A program made the translations under genes and the position numbers. A model generated the notes under the pieces. That model saw only the letters and a program-made list of their open reading frames with translations, did no database searches and had not been told where the DNA came from. DNA of 52,142 nt. Source: an uncultured Mediterraneibacter sp. (GTDB lineage Bacteria > Bacillota > Clostridia > Lachnospirales > Lachnospiraceae). The stretch lies in the NCBI GenBank assembly GCA_944384505.1, contig CALWTQ010000019.1:1-52142 (forward strand). Reading direction: 5' to 3'. Position 1 is the first letter of the stretch. Every line of letters begins with the position of its first letter. This document shows positions 1-6,938 of this stretch, piece by piece.

Positions 1-280
1 TTGAGCAACAAGATGGATAATTCCTTACTGGCTGTAAGGGGTATTAACCATAAATATATTGTAGTAGGGTATTAGTGGAACTCTTAGTTTCACTTATATC
101 CCTGGAGCGGAATCCAGAGCCATCCTTCATCTCCGCAGAATACGTCTCAGAAATAGTCTCTATTTTCGGACGCTTGTACAAGTAGGGAGTTATTGAACTT
201 TATAGCTGAACACCTTGTACTTTTCCGGCATTCTGTTCTATAATGGTTAAGCAGAATAAAAAAGCAAGGAGGAATCACCA
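1..280. other. Upstream intergenic stretch with a leftover open frame
   Basis: No gene can be supported here. Frame 1 on the plus strand is open from the window edge to a TAG at 73-75 and could be the last 24 codons of a gene lying outside the window, but nothing in it is recognisable. A small hairpin (CTGGA/TCCAG) lies near 111-127 without a T-run. The only convincing signal is the promoter described separately at 215-244, which drives the gene starting at 281. Confidence 0.35.
215..244 (+). promoter_or_regulatory. SigA-type promoter of the Dabb gene
   Basis: TTGTAC at 215-220 and a perfect TATAAT at 239-244 are separated by 18 bp. The start codon of the following gene is at 281, with AGGAGG at 268-273 between them. 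This is a plausible housekeeping promoter. Confidence 0.6.
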
Positions 281-577
281 ATGGTACATCATATTGTTAT
301 GTGGAAGTTTAAACCGGAGATTGAGGAGGCGAAGAAGCCGGAGCTGAAAGCGGCAATGAAAGAGAATCTGACTTCGCTTGTGGGAAAAGTTCCGGGGCTG
401 CTTTCTCTTGAGTTTGTGGAAGCGCCGCTTTCATCCAGCACACATGATATCGCGCTTGTGAGCACACTGGAGAAAGCGGAGGATATCGCGGTTTACGGCT
501 CTCACCCGGCTCATGTGGCAGTGGCGGATACATATGTACGTCCTTATGTGACAGAGAGAGCCTGCCTGGATTATTAA
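281..577 (+). CDS. Dabb (stress-responsive A/B barrel) domain protein
   Basis: A 98-residue protein made of a single dimeric alpha/beta-barrel (Dabb) domain. It shows the family start MVHHIVMWKFKP, the central VPGLLSLEF strand, and the YGSHPAHVAVADTYVRPYV segment typical of the C-terminal helix and strand. Dabb proteins form small homodimeric ferredoxin-like barrels; in bacteria most have no defined reaction, so no substrate is proposed. The gene has its own promoter (215-244), a strong AGGAGG site 7 bases before the ATG, and a hairpin with a T-run at 608-650 after the stop. It is therefore probably monocistronic. Family call is secure; function is unknown. Confidence 0.85.
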   Translation: MVHHIVMWKFKPEIEEAKKPELKAAMKENLTSLVGKVPGLLSLEFVEAPLSSSTHDIALVSTLEKAEDIAVYGSHPAHVAVADTYVRPYVTERACLDY

Positions 578-607
578 TACAGAATCGGATGAATAGGACG
601 GATCATG

Positions 608-650
608 CCGCACATATACTCTTTATAAAAGGCGTATGTGTGGCATTTTT
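608..650 (+). terminator. Hairpin with T-run after the Dabb gene
   Basis: An inverted repeat (608-617 against 635-644, 9 of 10 pairs) is followed by ATTTTTAT, which fits an intrinsic terminator for the upstream gene. It covers the GTG at 638 that would otherwise be the most upstream start for yqfC, and it contains a SigE-like -10 (CATATACT at 613-620). Confidence 0.5.
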
Positions 651-652
651 AT

Positions 653-940
653 ATGGACAGAGGACAGTTAAAGGAGAGGCTCGTATCGGCTGCAAGTATG
701 CCGAAGGATGTCGTCATGGGCGCGGCGGTTGTCACCGTACTCGGAGACTTTGAAGTGTGTATAGAGAATTATCGGGGGATCACGGAGTATACGGAGAATC
801 TTGTGCGTGTGCAGACAAAGGGAGGACAGATCCGGCTCTGCGGGAAACGTCTCCAGGTCGAATATTATACGAATGATGAGATGAAGGTCACAGGGAAGAT
901 TGATACGCTTGAATTTATTGACGGGAGGAGAGCAGAGTGA
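653..940 (+). CDS. yqfC: Sporulation protein YqfC (YabP/YqfC family)
   Basis: A small protein of about 95 residues of the YabP/YqfC family. It contains the family segments MPKDVVMG, VTVLGDFEVCIENYRGI and the C-terminal GKIDTLEFIDG. In Bacillus the yqfC-yqfD pair is expressed in the mother cell under SigE and is needed for sporulation; the exact biochemical role is not known. The open frame extends to a GTG at 638, but that codon lies in the terminator stem, so ATG 653 is preferred although its ribosome-binding site is weak. The gene overlaps yqfD by 4 bases. A possible SigE promoter is GAATAGG at 591-597 with CATATACT at 613-620. Confidence 0.85.
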   Translation: MDRGQLKERLVSAASMPKDVVMGAAVVTVLGDFEVCIENYRGITEYTENLVRVQTKGGQIRLCGKRLQVEYYTNDEMKVTGKIDTLEFIDGRRAE

Positions 941-2196
941 TCCGTTCGTTCATCCGATATCTGAAAGGCTTTGTTAAAATCCGGGTGGAAGGATATTCTC
1001 CGGAACGATTCTTGAATCTGTGTTCCTACCATGGGATTTACATATGGGGACTCAGCCCGTCGGGAAATGGATATGAAATGTATTTAAGCATTAAAGACTT
1101 TCGGAAGTTAAAGCCCCTTGTGAGAAAGAGCCATGTGCGGGTGAGCTTATGCGGGCGGCAGGGATTTCCGTTTTTCCTGGCGCGGTACAGAAAGAGAAAG
1201 CTGCTGTTTGCCGGAATCCTTCTCTGCGCTGTGCTTCTGAAGGTATATTCGCTGTTCATATGGGACATTCACTTTGAGGGCAACCGGAGATGGCCGGATG
1301 AAACACTGGCTGATTTCCTCGCTTCTGACGGAGTGAGCGCGGGAATGTTAAAAAGCCGGGTTGACTGTCCGGGTATTGTAAAAGATATCAGAAAGGCATA
1401 TAATGATATCGTTTGGGTCTCGGCGTCCATTGACGGGAGCCGCCTGAAAATACAGGTCAAGGAAAACGAGGACACATTTCCGGAGGAGGACGCGGCCGAG
1501 GCTTCCGGGGAAGAGAAGCCGACAGACCTGGTCGCGTCAAAAGACGGAGTAATTACTCGAATTGTAACCCGTGCGGGAGTTCCACAGGTGCACGAGGGAG
1601 ATGAAGTGAAAAAAGGGGATATTCTTGTCCTTGGGAGAGTTGATGTGATCAATGACAGCCAGGAAGTTACCGGATATCAGTATCTGCAGGCAGATGCGGA
1701 CATTTTTGCGGACACGCAGATGGAGTATTCGGATACAATGTCCCTGGCTTATCAGGAAAAGGTATATGACGGAAAGAAGAAATATCAGCCTTTTCTCAGG
1801 ATCTTTGACTGGACGATCTCTGCAGGGAGTATAAAAAACGGTTATAAGCAGAGTGAAATATCGACCTGGGAGACTCGGGCCGGGATGGGAGAAAATTTCC
1901 GTCTGCCGTTTTCCTTTGGGATGAAGACGGCAAAATCATATTCGTTTAAAGAAAAAACATATACGGAAGAAGAGATAAGAGAGAAGCTGAGCCTCAATTT
2001 CAAACGGTTTTGTGAAGATTTGGAGGAAAAAGGTATTCAAATCCGTACAAATGATGTTAAAATACATGTGGATAAAACTTCCGCCGCAGCGTCCGGTACG
2101 CTCTGGCTTAACGAGCGGATTACCGAGGAAGCGGATACGGAAATTTTGACAATTGAAAGGAAAGAAACAGATGAGTCTGTCGGAACTGATGATTGA
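937..2196 (+). CDS. yqfD: Sporulation membrane protein YqfD
   Basis: A 419-residue YqfD-family protein, close to the roughly 400 residues usual for the family. It has a soluble N-terminal part, one transmembrane segment at about residues 88-108 (LLFAGILLCAVLLKVYSLFIW), and a large outer domain whose start FEGNRRWPDE resembles the POTRA-like part of the family. Established role: required for efficient sporulation in Bacillus, mother-cell expressed, mechanism unclear. It starts with GTG inside the end of yqfC (4-base overlap) and runs 26 bases into phoH, so yqfC-yqfD-phoH-ybeY form one translationally coupled operon. Confidence 0.9.
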   Translation: MIRSFIRYLKGFVKIRVEGYSPERFLNLCSYHGIYIWGLSPSGNGYEMYLSIKDFRKLKPLVRKSHVRVSLCGRQGFPFFLARYRKRKLLFAGILLCAVLLKVYSLFIWDIHFEGNRRWPDETLADFLASDGVSAGMLKSRVDCPGIVKDIRKAYNDIVWVSASIDGSRLKIQVKENEDTFPEEDAAEASGEEKPTDLVASKDGVITRIVTRAGVPQVHEGDEVKKGDILVLGRVDVINDSQEVTGYQYLQADADIFADTQMEYSDTMSLAYQEKVYDGKKKYQPFLRIFDWTISAGSIKNGYKQSEISTWETRAGMGENFRLPFSFGMKTAKSYSFKEKTYTEEEIREKLSLNFKRFCEDLEEKGIQIRTNDVKIHVDKTSAAASGTLWLNERITEEADTEILTIERKETDESVGTDD

Positions 2197-3178
2197 AATA
2201 CCGGCTGAGCACGAGGCAAATGTGTTCGGCCAGTTTGACGCCTATGCAAGAAAACTTGAGAGAACTTTCCATGTTACTTTGATCGCAAGGGATGGGAATA
2301 CAAAGATCGTAGGAGAGAGCGGGGCAGCCCAGAAAGCGCTGCGTGTGCTTACTCAGCTTACGGAGCTTTCAAAGCGGGGCAATACAATAACAGAACAAAA
2401 TGTAGACTACGCGATCTCCCTTGTGTTTGAAGATCAGGAGGAGGGAATCGTGGAAATCGATAAGGAACTGATCTGCCATACCCTCCAGGGAAGGCCGATT
2501 AAGCCAAAGACTCTCGGACAGAAGAAATATGTGGACGCTATAAGAAGCGGGATGATTACCTTCGGACTTGGCCCCGCGGGGACCGGAAAGACTTATCTTG
2601 CTATGGCGATGGCAATTACCGCGTTTAAGCATGGTGAAGTCGGCAGGATTATCCTGACGCGGCCTGCGATTGAAGCCGGGGAAAAACTGGGATTCCTCCC
2701 GGGGGATCTGCAGAGCAAGATTGACCCTTATCTGAGACCGCTTTATGACGCTCTTTATGAAATTATGGGGGCGGAGAGCTTTCTTCGGAATTCTGAAAAA
2801 GGGCTGATTGAGGTAGCGCCTCTTGCGTATATGAGAGGACGGACTCTTGACAATGCATTTATTATACTGGATGAGGCGCAGAATACAACACCGGCCCAGA
2901 TGAAGATGTTTTTGACACGAATCGGCTTTGGCTCAAAGGTTGTGATCACCGGGGATTCCACTCAGAAAGATCTTCCGGCTGGAACTGTGTCCGGTCTGGA
3001 TGTTGCAGTGAAAGTGGTCAAGGATCTGGACGGGATCGCTGTCTGCAGTCTGACAAGCAAGGACGTGGTGCGGCATCCGCTGGTACAGCAGATTGTCAAG
3101 GCATATGAGGCATATGAGAGGAAAAATGAAAAGAAAGGTGCCGGCACATCCAGAGGCGCGAGAAGGAGAAATTCATGA
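2171..3178 (+). CDS. phoH: PhoH family ATPase
   Basis: A 335-residue PhoH-type P-loop NTPase. It has an N-terminal KH-like region (about residues 1-95), Walker A GPAGTGKT at about 134-141 and Walker B FIILDEAQNT at about 231-240. Members are cytoplasmic ATPases linked to RNA metabolism and are very often beside ybeY, as here. The frame opens at TTG 2153, but ATG 2171 has the better ribosome-binding site (AGGAAAG, about 7 bases upstream) and gives the usual family N-terminus. The start lies inside yqfD and the stop overlaps the ybeY start (ATGA), showing tight coupling. Confidence 0.93.
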   Translation: MSLSELMIEIPAEHEANVFGQFDAYARKLERTFHVTLIARDGNTKIVGESGAAQKALRVLTQLTELSKRGNTITEQNVDYAISLVFEDQEEGIVEIDKELICHTLQGRPIKPKTLGQKKYVDAIRSGMITFGLGPAGTGKTYLAMAMAITAFKHGEVGRIILTRPAIEAGEKLGFLPGDLQSKIDPYLRPLYDALYEIMGAESFLRNSEKGLIEVAPLAYMRGRTLDNAFIILDEAQNTTPAQMKMFLTRIGFGSKVVITGDSTQKDLPAGTVSGLDVAVKVVKDLDGIAVCSLTSKDVVRHPLVQQIVKAYEAYERKNEKKGAGTSRGARRRNS

Positions 3179-3669
3179 GCTTGTATATCGAAGAAGAAGG
3201 GGGCGCGGTTCTGCCTTTTGATACAAAAGAAGTGGCTGTGCGCGTCACAGATGCGGCGCTTGAGTGCGAGGGCTGCCCTTATGAGGCGGAGATCAATCTT
3301 CTGCTTACATCAGATGAGGAAATCCGCAGGATGAATCGGGAGCACAGGCAGATCGACCGGGCAACGGACGTGCTGTCATTTCCCATGCTGGAATATGAAT
3401 CTCCGGCTGATTTTTCTTTCCTGGAGGATGCGGACGATGCCTTTGATCCGGAATCAGGACAGCTGATTTTAGGAGATATTGTGATTTCAAAAGATAAGGT
3501 GCTTGCCCAGGCGGAGGAATATGGGCACTCCCCTCTGAGGGAGTATGCTTTTCTCATTGCGCACAGCATGCTTCATCTTTTCGGCTATGACCACATGGAG
3601 GATGAAGAGCGGGAAGTGATGGAAGAAAGACAGCGGATCATTATGGAAAGAGTTGCGATCCCGCGCTGA
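3175..3669 (+). CDS. ybeY: Endoribonuclease / rRNA maturation factor YbeY
   Basis: A 164-residue YbeY homologue. The zinc-binding H-x3-H-x5-H motif is intact in HSMLHLFGYDH (His130, His134, His140). The upstream segments RRMNREHRQIDRATDVLSFP and LGDIVIS are also characteristic. YbeY is a cytoplasmic metallo-endoribonuclease involved in 16S rRNA 3'-end maturation and ribosome quality control. Acidic residues 74-95 form a low-complexity insertion that is variable in the family. The gene overlaps phoH by four bases and is followed after 27 bases by the flippase gene. Confidence 0.95.
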   Translation: MSLYIEEEGGAVLPFDTKEVAVRVTDAALECEGCPYEAEINLLLTSDEEIRRMNREHRQIDRATDVLSFPMLEYESPADFSFLEDADDAFDPESGQLILGDIVISKDKVLAQAEEYGHSPLREYAFLIAHSMLHLFGYDHMEDEEREVMEERQRIIMERVAIPR

Positions 3670-3696
3670 GCAGGTAATTAATTTGGAGGAGAATTT

Positions 3697-5376
3697 ATGG
3701 CAGAACAGACACACAGGAGACGAACAGCGCCCGCGCAGAAAGATGATTTTATCGCGCAGGGAGCCATACTGGCAGCCGCCACTGTCCTTACTAAGGTCAT
3801 CGGTGTTGTGTACAGAATTCCTCTTGCTAATATACTGGGAGATGCGGGAAACGGTTTCTACGGGTATGCGTATCAGATCTACGCTATGGCGCTTATGGTT
3901 TCTTCCTTAAGCCTTCCCACTGCAGTATCCAAGCTGGTGTCAGCGAAAATGGCAGTGGGACAGAAGAGAAATGCGCTGAGAGTGTTTGCGTGTTCCATGT
4001 TTTTTGCTGTTGTGGTAGGACTGGTTGTGACCGCGGCGATTTTCTTTGGCGCTGACGCGATCTCGGTTCACGCCATGAGATCTCCGCTGAGTGTATACGC
4101 ACTGAAAATGCTGGCTCCGGGTCTTTTTATTGTAGCTATTATGGCTGTAATCCGCGGCTATTTCCAGGGCCTTGGCAGTATGATGCCGACAGCGGTTTCT
4201 CAGATCATTGAACAGCTGATCCGTGCGATCATCAGTATTGCGGGAGCCAGCATCTTTGTAGATATGGGGACGAGAGCCGGAGAAGAAGCCGGGGAAGAGC
4301 TCTTAGGCCCGGCCTACGGTGCGGCGGGAGCTACGCTGGGGACTGTGCTGGGAGCGCTGATTGCTCTGGTTTTCCTGGGGTTTGTCCTCTGGGCATACCG
4401 GGGAAACATGTACAGACAGTACAGAACAGACCGCTCCCGGAAGCAGGAGAGCTATCAGCATATACTGAAAGTTCTTGTCTTTACAGCAATACCGATCCTG
4501 TTCAGCACAGCGATTTATAATATTAACCAGATCCTTGACCTGACGATATTCAATCATATTATGGAGGCTCAGGGATATGTGGAAGAGGAATATATGGCGC
4601 TCCAGGGAATCTATTCCGGTAAATATGATACTCTGGTGAATGTGCCTCTGTCCATACCGACCGCCCTGTGCGCTTCGGTGGTGCCAAGCCTGACCACGGC
4701 GGTTGCGCAGAAGTCGAGAAAGCTGGTGCACGAGAAGATCGACCAGACGCTGCGGCTTAACATGGTGATCACCATCCCCTGCGGCGTGGGCTTCCTCGTT
4801 CTGGCATCGCCGCTTATGGTGCTGCTATATAATGACGCCACAAAAACGCCGGCTTATCTGCTTATGATCGGATCCGTTGTGGTTGTGCTCTACGCCTGGG
4901 CGTCTATATTGAATTCAATCCTGCATGGACTGAATTACATTTCCAGCCCTGCGAAAAACGCTGCTGTCGCTCTTGTAGTTCATCTGATTGCCTTTGTGGT
5001 CATGATGATTGTATTTAAGATGAATGTGTATGCGCTGGCGGCGGGGAATGTTGTATTTTCTCTGTGCATGTGCTGGCTGGATCAGCGGAAAGTACATAAG
5101 GTGTGCGGGTTTAAGATCAATATTATGGATACATTTGTAAAGCCGCTGATCGCTTCGGCGGTAATGGGCGTTATAGCGTTTCTCGTGTACTTTGGCCTGG
5201 ATCAGCTGATCGGAGGAAGATGGATACCGATCTGTGCCGCGCTTGTTGTGGCTGTAGTCGTATATGTTATAGTTGTGCTTAAGATCGGAACTCTTTCAAA
5301 TGACGACATCCTGGCGCTTCCCATGGGGGCCAGACTTTTGAGGTACTGTGAGAAACTGCACCTGCTTCCTGAATAA
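3697..5376 (+). CDS. Polysaccharide/lipid flippase of the SpoVB-YtgP-MurJ superfamily
   Basis: A 559-residue integral membrane protein with about 14 predicted hydrophobic segments. The N-terminus, reading DDFIAQGAILAAATVLTKVI then YRIPLANILGDAGNGFYGYA, is typical of the MOP (multidrug/oligosaccharidyl-lipid/polysaccharide) exporter branch containing SpoVB, YtgP/Amj-type and MurJ proteins. The likely role is flipping an undecaprenyl-linked envelope or spore-cortex precursor across the membrane. The branch cannot be fixed from sequence alone, so no symbol is given. It has a good AGGAG site (TTGGAGGAG) and follows ybeY closely. The hairpin with T-run at 5391-5450 would end transcription after it. 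Confidence 0.85.
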   Translation: MAEQTHRRRTAPAQKDDFIAQGAILAAATVLTKVIGVVYRIPLANILGDAGNGFYGYAYQIYAMALMVSSLSLPTAVSKLVSAKMAVGQKRNALRVFACSMFFAVVVGLVVTAAIFFGADAISVHAMRSPLSVYALKMLAPGLFIVAIMAVIRGYFQGLGSMMPTAVSQIIEQLIRAIISIAGASIFVDMGTRAGEEAGEELLGPAYGAAGATLGTVLGALIALVFLGFVLWAYRGNMYRQYRTDRSRKQESYQHILKVLVFTAIPILFSTAIYNINQILDLTIFNHIMEAQGYVEEEYMALQGIYSGKYDTLVNVPLSIPTALCASVVPSLTTAVAQKSRKLVHEKIDQTLRLNMVITIPCGVGFLVLASPLMVLLYNDATKTPAYLLMIGSVVVVLYAWASILNSILHGLNYISSPAKNAAVALVVHLIAFVVMMIVFKMNVYALAAGNVVFSLCMCWLDQRKVHKVCGFKINIMDTFVKPLIASAVMGVIAFLVYFGLDQLIGGRWIPICAALVVAVVVYVIVVLKIGTLSNDDILALPMGARLLRYCEKLHLLPE

Positions 5377-5390
5377 AATAGCGAAAAAAG

Positions 5391-5450
5391 CCAATAATGT
5401 ATGAAAAAGGAGTGGAGACTATGAAATCCAGATACATTATTGGTTTTTTT
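5391..5450 (+). terminator. Terminator-like hairpin enclosing the next gene's start
   Basis: A perfect 12-bp inverted repeat, CCAATAATGTAT at 5391-5402 and ATACATTATTGG at 5432-5443, is followed by seven T residues (5444-5450) and preceded by an A-run that could extend the stem. The 29-base loop contains the GGAG ribosome-binding site and the ATG (5421) of the following gene. It can act as terminator for the flippase transcript while presenting or hiding the next start. Confidence 0.7.
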
Positions 5451-5804
5451 GTGTTATTCCTGACGGCTGGACTCCTTCTGACAGCCAGCTATCAGTACAC
5501 ATACCGCCGCGCAGTAGAAAAGCAGATGGCGCAGGAGGATCTGACGGGAGAAATATCGGGAACTGAGAGTATAGCGGCGGAAGGAGAGGCGGTAAAAGAG
5601 ACGGATTCTGATAAAGAAGGGTTCTATCTGTGCGAGCTTCAGGGATTTGTGGTTGTATACTTGAATGATAAAAAGACAATCTATGAATTTACAGAAATTC
5701 CATTGACAGATCTGCCGCAGGAAGTGCAGCAGGAGGTGGCGGATGGAAAATATGTCCACACGGCGGAAGAACTGTATGCATTTCTTGAAAACTATTCCAG
5801 CTGA
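5421..5804 (+). CDS. Small membrane-anchored protein, BofC C-terminal-like
   Basis: A 127-residue protein with an N-terminal signal anchor (about residues 3-24, rich in I, F, L), a charged extracytoplasmic linker (about 30-68) and a compact C-terminal domain. That domain runs from FYLCELQGFVVVYL through FTEIPLTDLPQEVQQEVADG to the end FLENYSS. The strand-strand-helix pattern with a G-h-x-h segment before the last helix resembles the C-terminal domain of BofC, a forespore intermembrane regulator of SpoIVB in Bacillus. This is inferred from pattern only. The frame opens at ATG 5397, but that codon lies in a terminator-like stem and has no ribosome-binding site; ATG 5421 follows AAGGAG. Function unproven. 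Confidence 0.6.
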   Translation: MKSRYIIGFFVLFLTAGLLLTASYQYTYRRAVEKQMAQEDLTGEISGTESIAAEGEAVKETDSDKEGFYLCELQGFVVVYLNDKKTIYEFTEIPLTDLPQEVQQEVADGKYVHTAEELYAFLENYSS

Positions 5805-5822
5805 ACTGTTCGGATGTGTCTC

Positions 5823-5851
5823 TGGACGAAGCGGGATAAATAGTGTATAAT
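5823..5851 (+). promoter_or_regulatory. Promoter of the DUF896 / 5-FCL / DUF4250 operon
   Basis: TGGACG at 5823-5828 and a perfect TATAAT at 5846-5851 are separated by 17 bp. The leader that follows carries a near-palindrome (ACTCGCGAGT at 5867-5876) and two copies of GAGTGAGTCTTAA (5873-5885 and 5889-5901). Confidence 0.55.
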
Positions 5852-5917
5852 AGCGTCGGTGTTTGGACTCGCGAGTGAGTCTTAACGTGAGTGAGTCTTA
5901 AATGGAAAGGAAATAAA

Positions 5918-6139
5918 ATGGACGCTCAGAAGATAAAAAGAATTAATGAATTGTACAGGAAGTCAAAAGCTGAGGGGCTTACAGAAGCAGAGCAAAAAGA
6001 GCAGAAAATCCTCCGGGCAGAGTACCTTGGAGCAGTGCGCGCGAATCTGAAAAGCCAGCTCAACAATATTGACATAGAAGAGAAAGACGGGACTGTAGTA
6101 AATCTCGGAGAAAAGTATGGAAAGAAAGCCGGAAACTAA
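5918..6139 (+). CDS. DUF896 (YnzC-like) small protein
   Basis: A 73-residue protein of the DUF896/YnzC family. Its order of elements, IKRINELYRKSKAEGLTEAE then LRAEYLGAVRANLKSQLNNI, is the family hallmark: a helical hairpin of two charged helices. The Bacillus relative YnzC is a small cytoplasmic helical protein without a firm function. The frame opens at GTG 5891, but that codon lies inside the leader repeat; ATG 5918 follows GGAAAGG with good spacing. The stop lies 23 bases inside the next gene, so the two are co-translated. Confidence 0.85.
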   Translation: MDAQKIKRINELYRKSKAEGLTEAEQKEQKILRAEYLGAVRANLKSQLNNIDIEEKDGTVVNLGEKYGKKAGN

Positions 6140-6737
6140 ATCAGAACAGGACAGGACCAAGACAGAGAAAGACAAGATCCGGAAACATTTCCTGAAACTT
6201 CGAGGTGAGATATGTGAAGATATGCGAAAAGACGCGGATGCCAAGATCGCGCGCCGGCTGTTCGAGACGGAAATGTACCGGAAGGCAAAAAGCGTGTACT
6301 GCTATGCCGCATTCCGGGATGAGGCTGGAACCGCAGAGATCATGGAAGAGTCATTGCGGCGGGGAAAGAGAGTGGCCGCGCCACGGGTCACAGGCAGGCG
6401 CAGGATGGAGTTCTTCTATATCCGCGTCCTGTCTGATCTAAAGCCGGGCACCTGGTCTATCCCGGAACCGGGACCCTGGTGCGATCCGGCTCCGAAGCCG
6501 GACGCGGGAGCCCTGGTTATTATGCCGGGAGCCGCATTTGACCGAAATGGGAATCGGATCGGATACGGCGGGGGGTATTATGACACATACCTGGCAGACT
6601 GCCCGTCCTGCCGCAGAGCTGCGCTGGCGTTTTCTGTACAGTGCGCAGAATGTCTTCCGGCGGATCCTCATGATATCCGGCCGGAGTTTATTATTACAGA
6701 AAAGGAGCTGATTATATGTCCACAGGACTGCCGGTAG
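6117..6737 (+). CDS. 5-formyltetrahydrofolate cyclo-ligase
   Basis: A 206-residue member of the 5-FCL (MTHFS) family. It converts 5-formyltetrahydrofolate to 5,10-methenyltetrahydrofolate using ATP, keeping folate in the active one-carbon pool. The signature MPGAAFDRNGNRIGYGGGYY near residues 139-158 is complete, and the N-terminal helix KDKIRKHFLKLRGEI with the RVAAPRVTGRRRMEF segment matches the nucleotide-binding part. The start overlaps the DUF896 gene and the end overlaps DUF4250. The small acidic and proline-rich stretch near 114-130 is normal variation. Confidence 0.93.
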   Translation: MERKPETKSEQDRTKTEKDKIRKHFLKLRGEICEDMRKDADAKIARRLFETEMYRKAKSVYCYAAFRDEAGTAEIMEESLRRGKRVAAPRVTGRRRMEFFYIRVLSDLKPGTWSIPEPGPWCDPAPKPDAGALVIMPGAAFDRNGNRIGYGGGYYDTYLADCPSCRRAALAFSVQCAECLPADPHDIRPEFIITEKELIICPQDCR

Positions 6738-6898
6738 ATCCGGTAATACTTCTTGGAGTTATCAATACAAAGCTCAGAGATTTCTATCCATCACTGGAGT
6801 CTCTATGCGACGATATGCAGGTGGATGCCGGGGAGATTGCGCAGAAGCTTGCCATGATAGATTATACATATGACGCAAAGAAGAATCAGTTCGTATAG
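6716..6898 (+). CDS. DUF4250 domain protein
   Basis: A 60-residue protein covering the whole DUF4250 family: PVDPVILLGVINTKLRDFYP, then LESLCDDMQVD, then IDYTYDAKKNQFV at the C-terminus. The family is common in Clostridia and has no assigned function; the short helical N-terminal half resembles a DNA- or protein-binding helix pair, but no claim is made. It overlaps the 5-FCL gene by 22 bases and precedes miaB by 40 bases, so it is in the same operon. Confidence 0.85.
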   Translation: MSTGLPVDPVILLGVINTKLRDFYPSLESLCDDMQVDAGEIAQKLAMIDYTYDAKKNQFV

Positions 6899-6938
6899 GG
6901 CAAGGTGAAGAAATGGTTTTAATTAATAGGAGAGGTAA

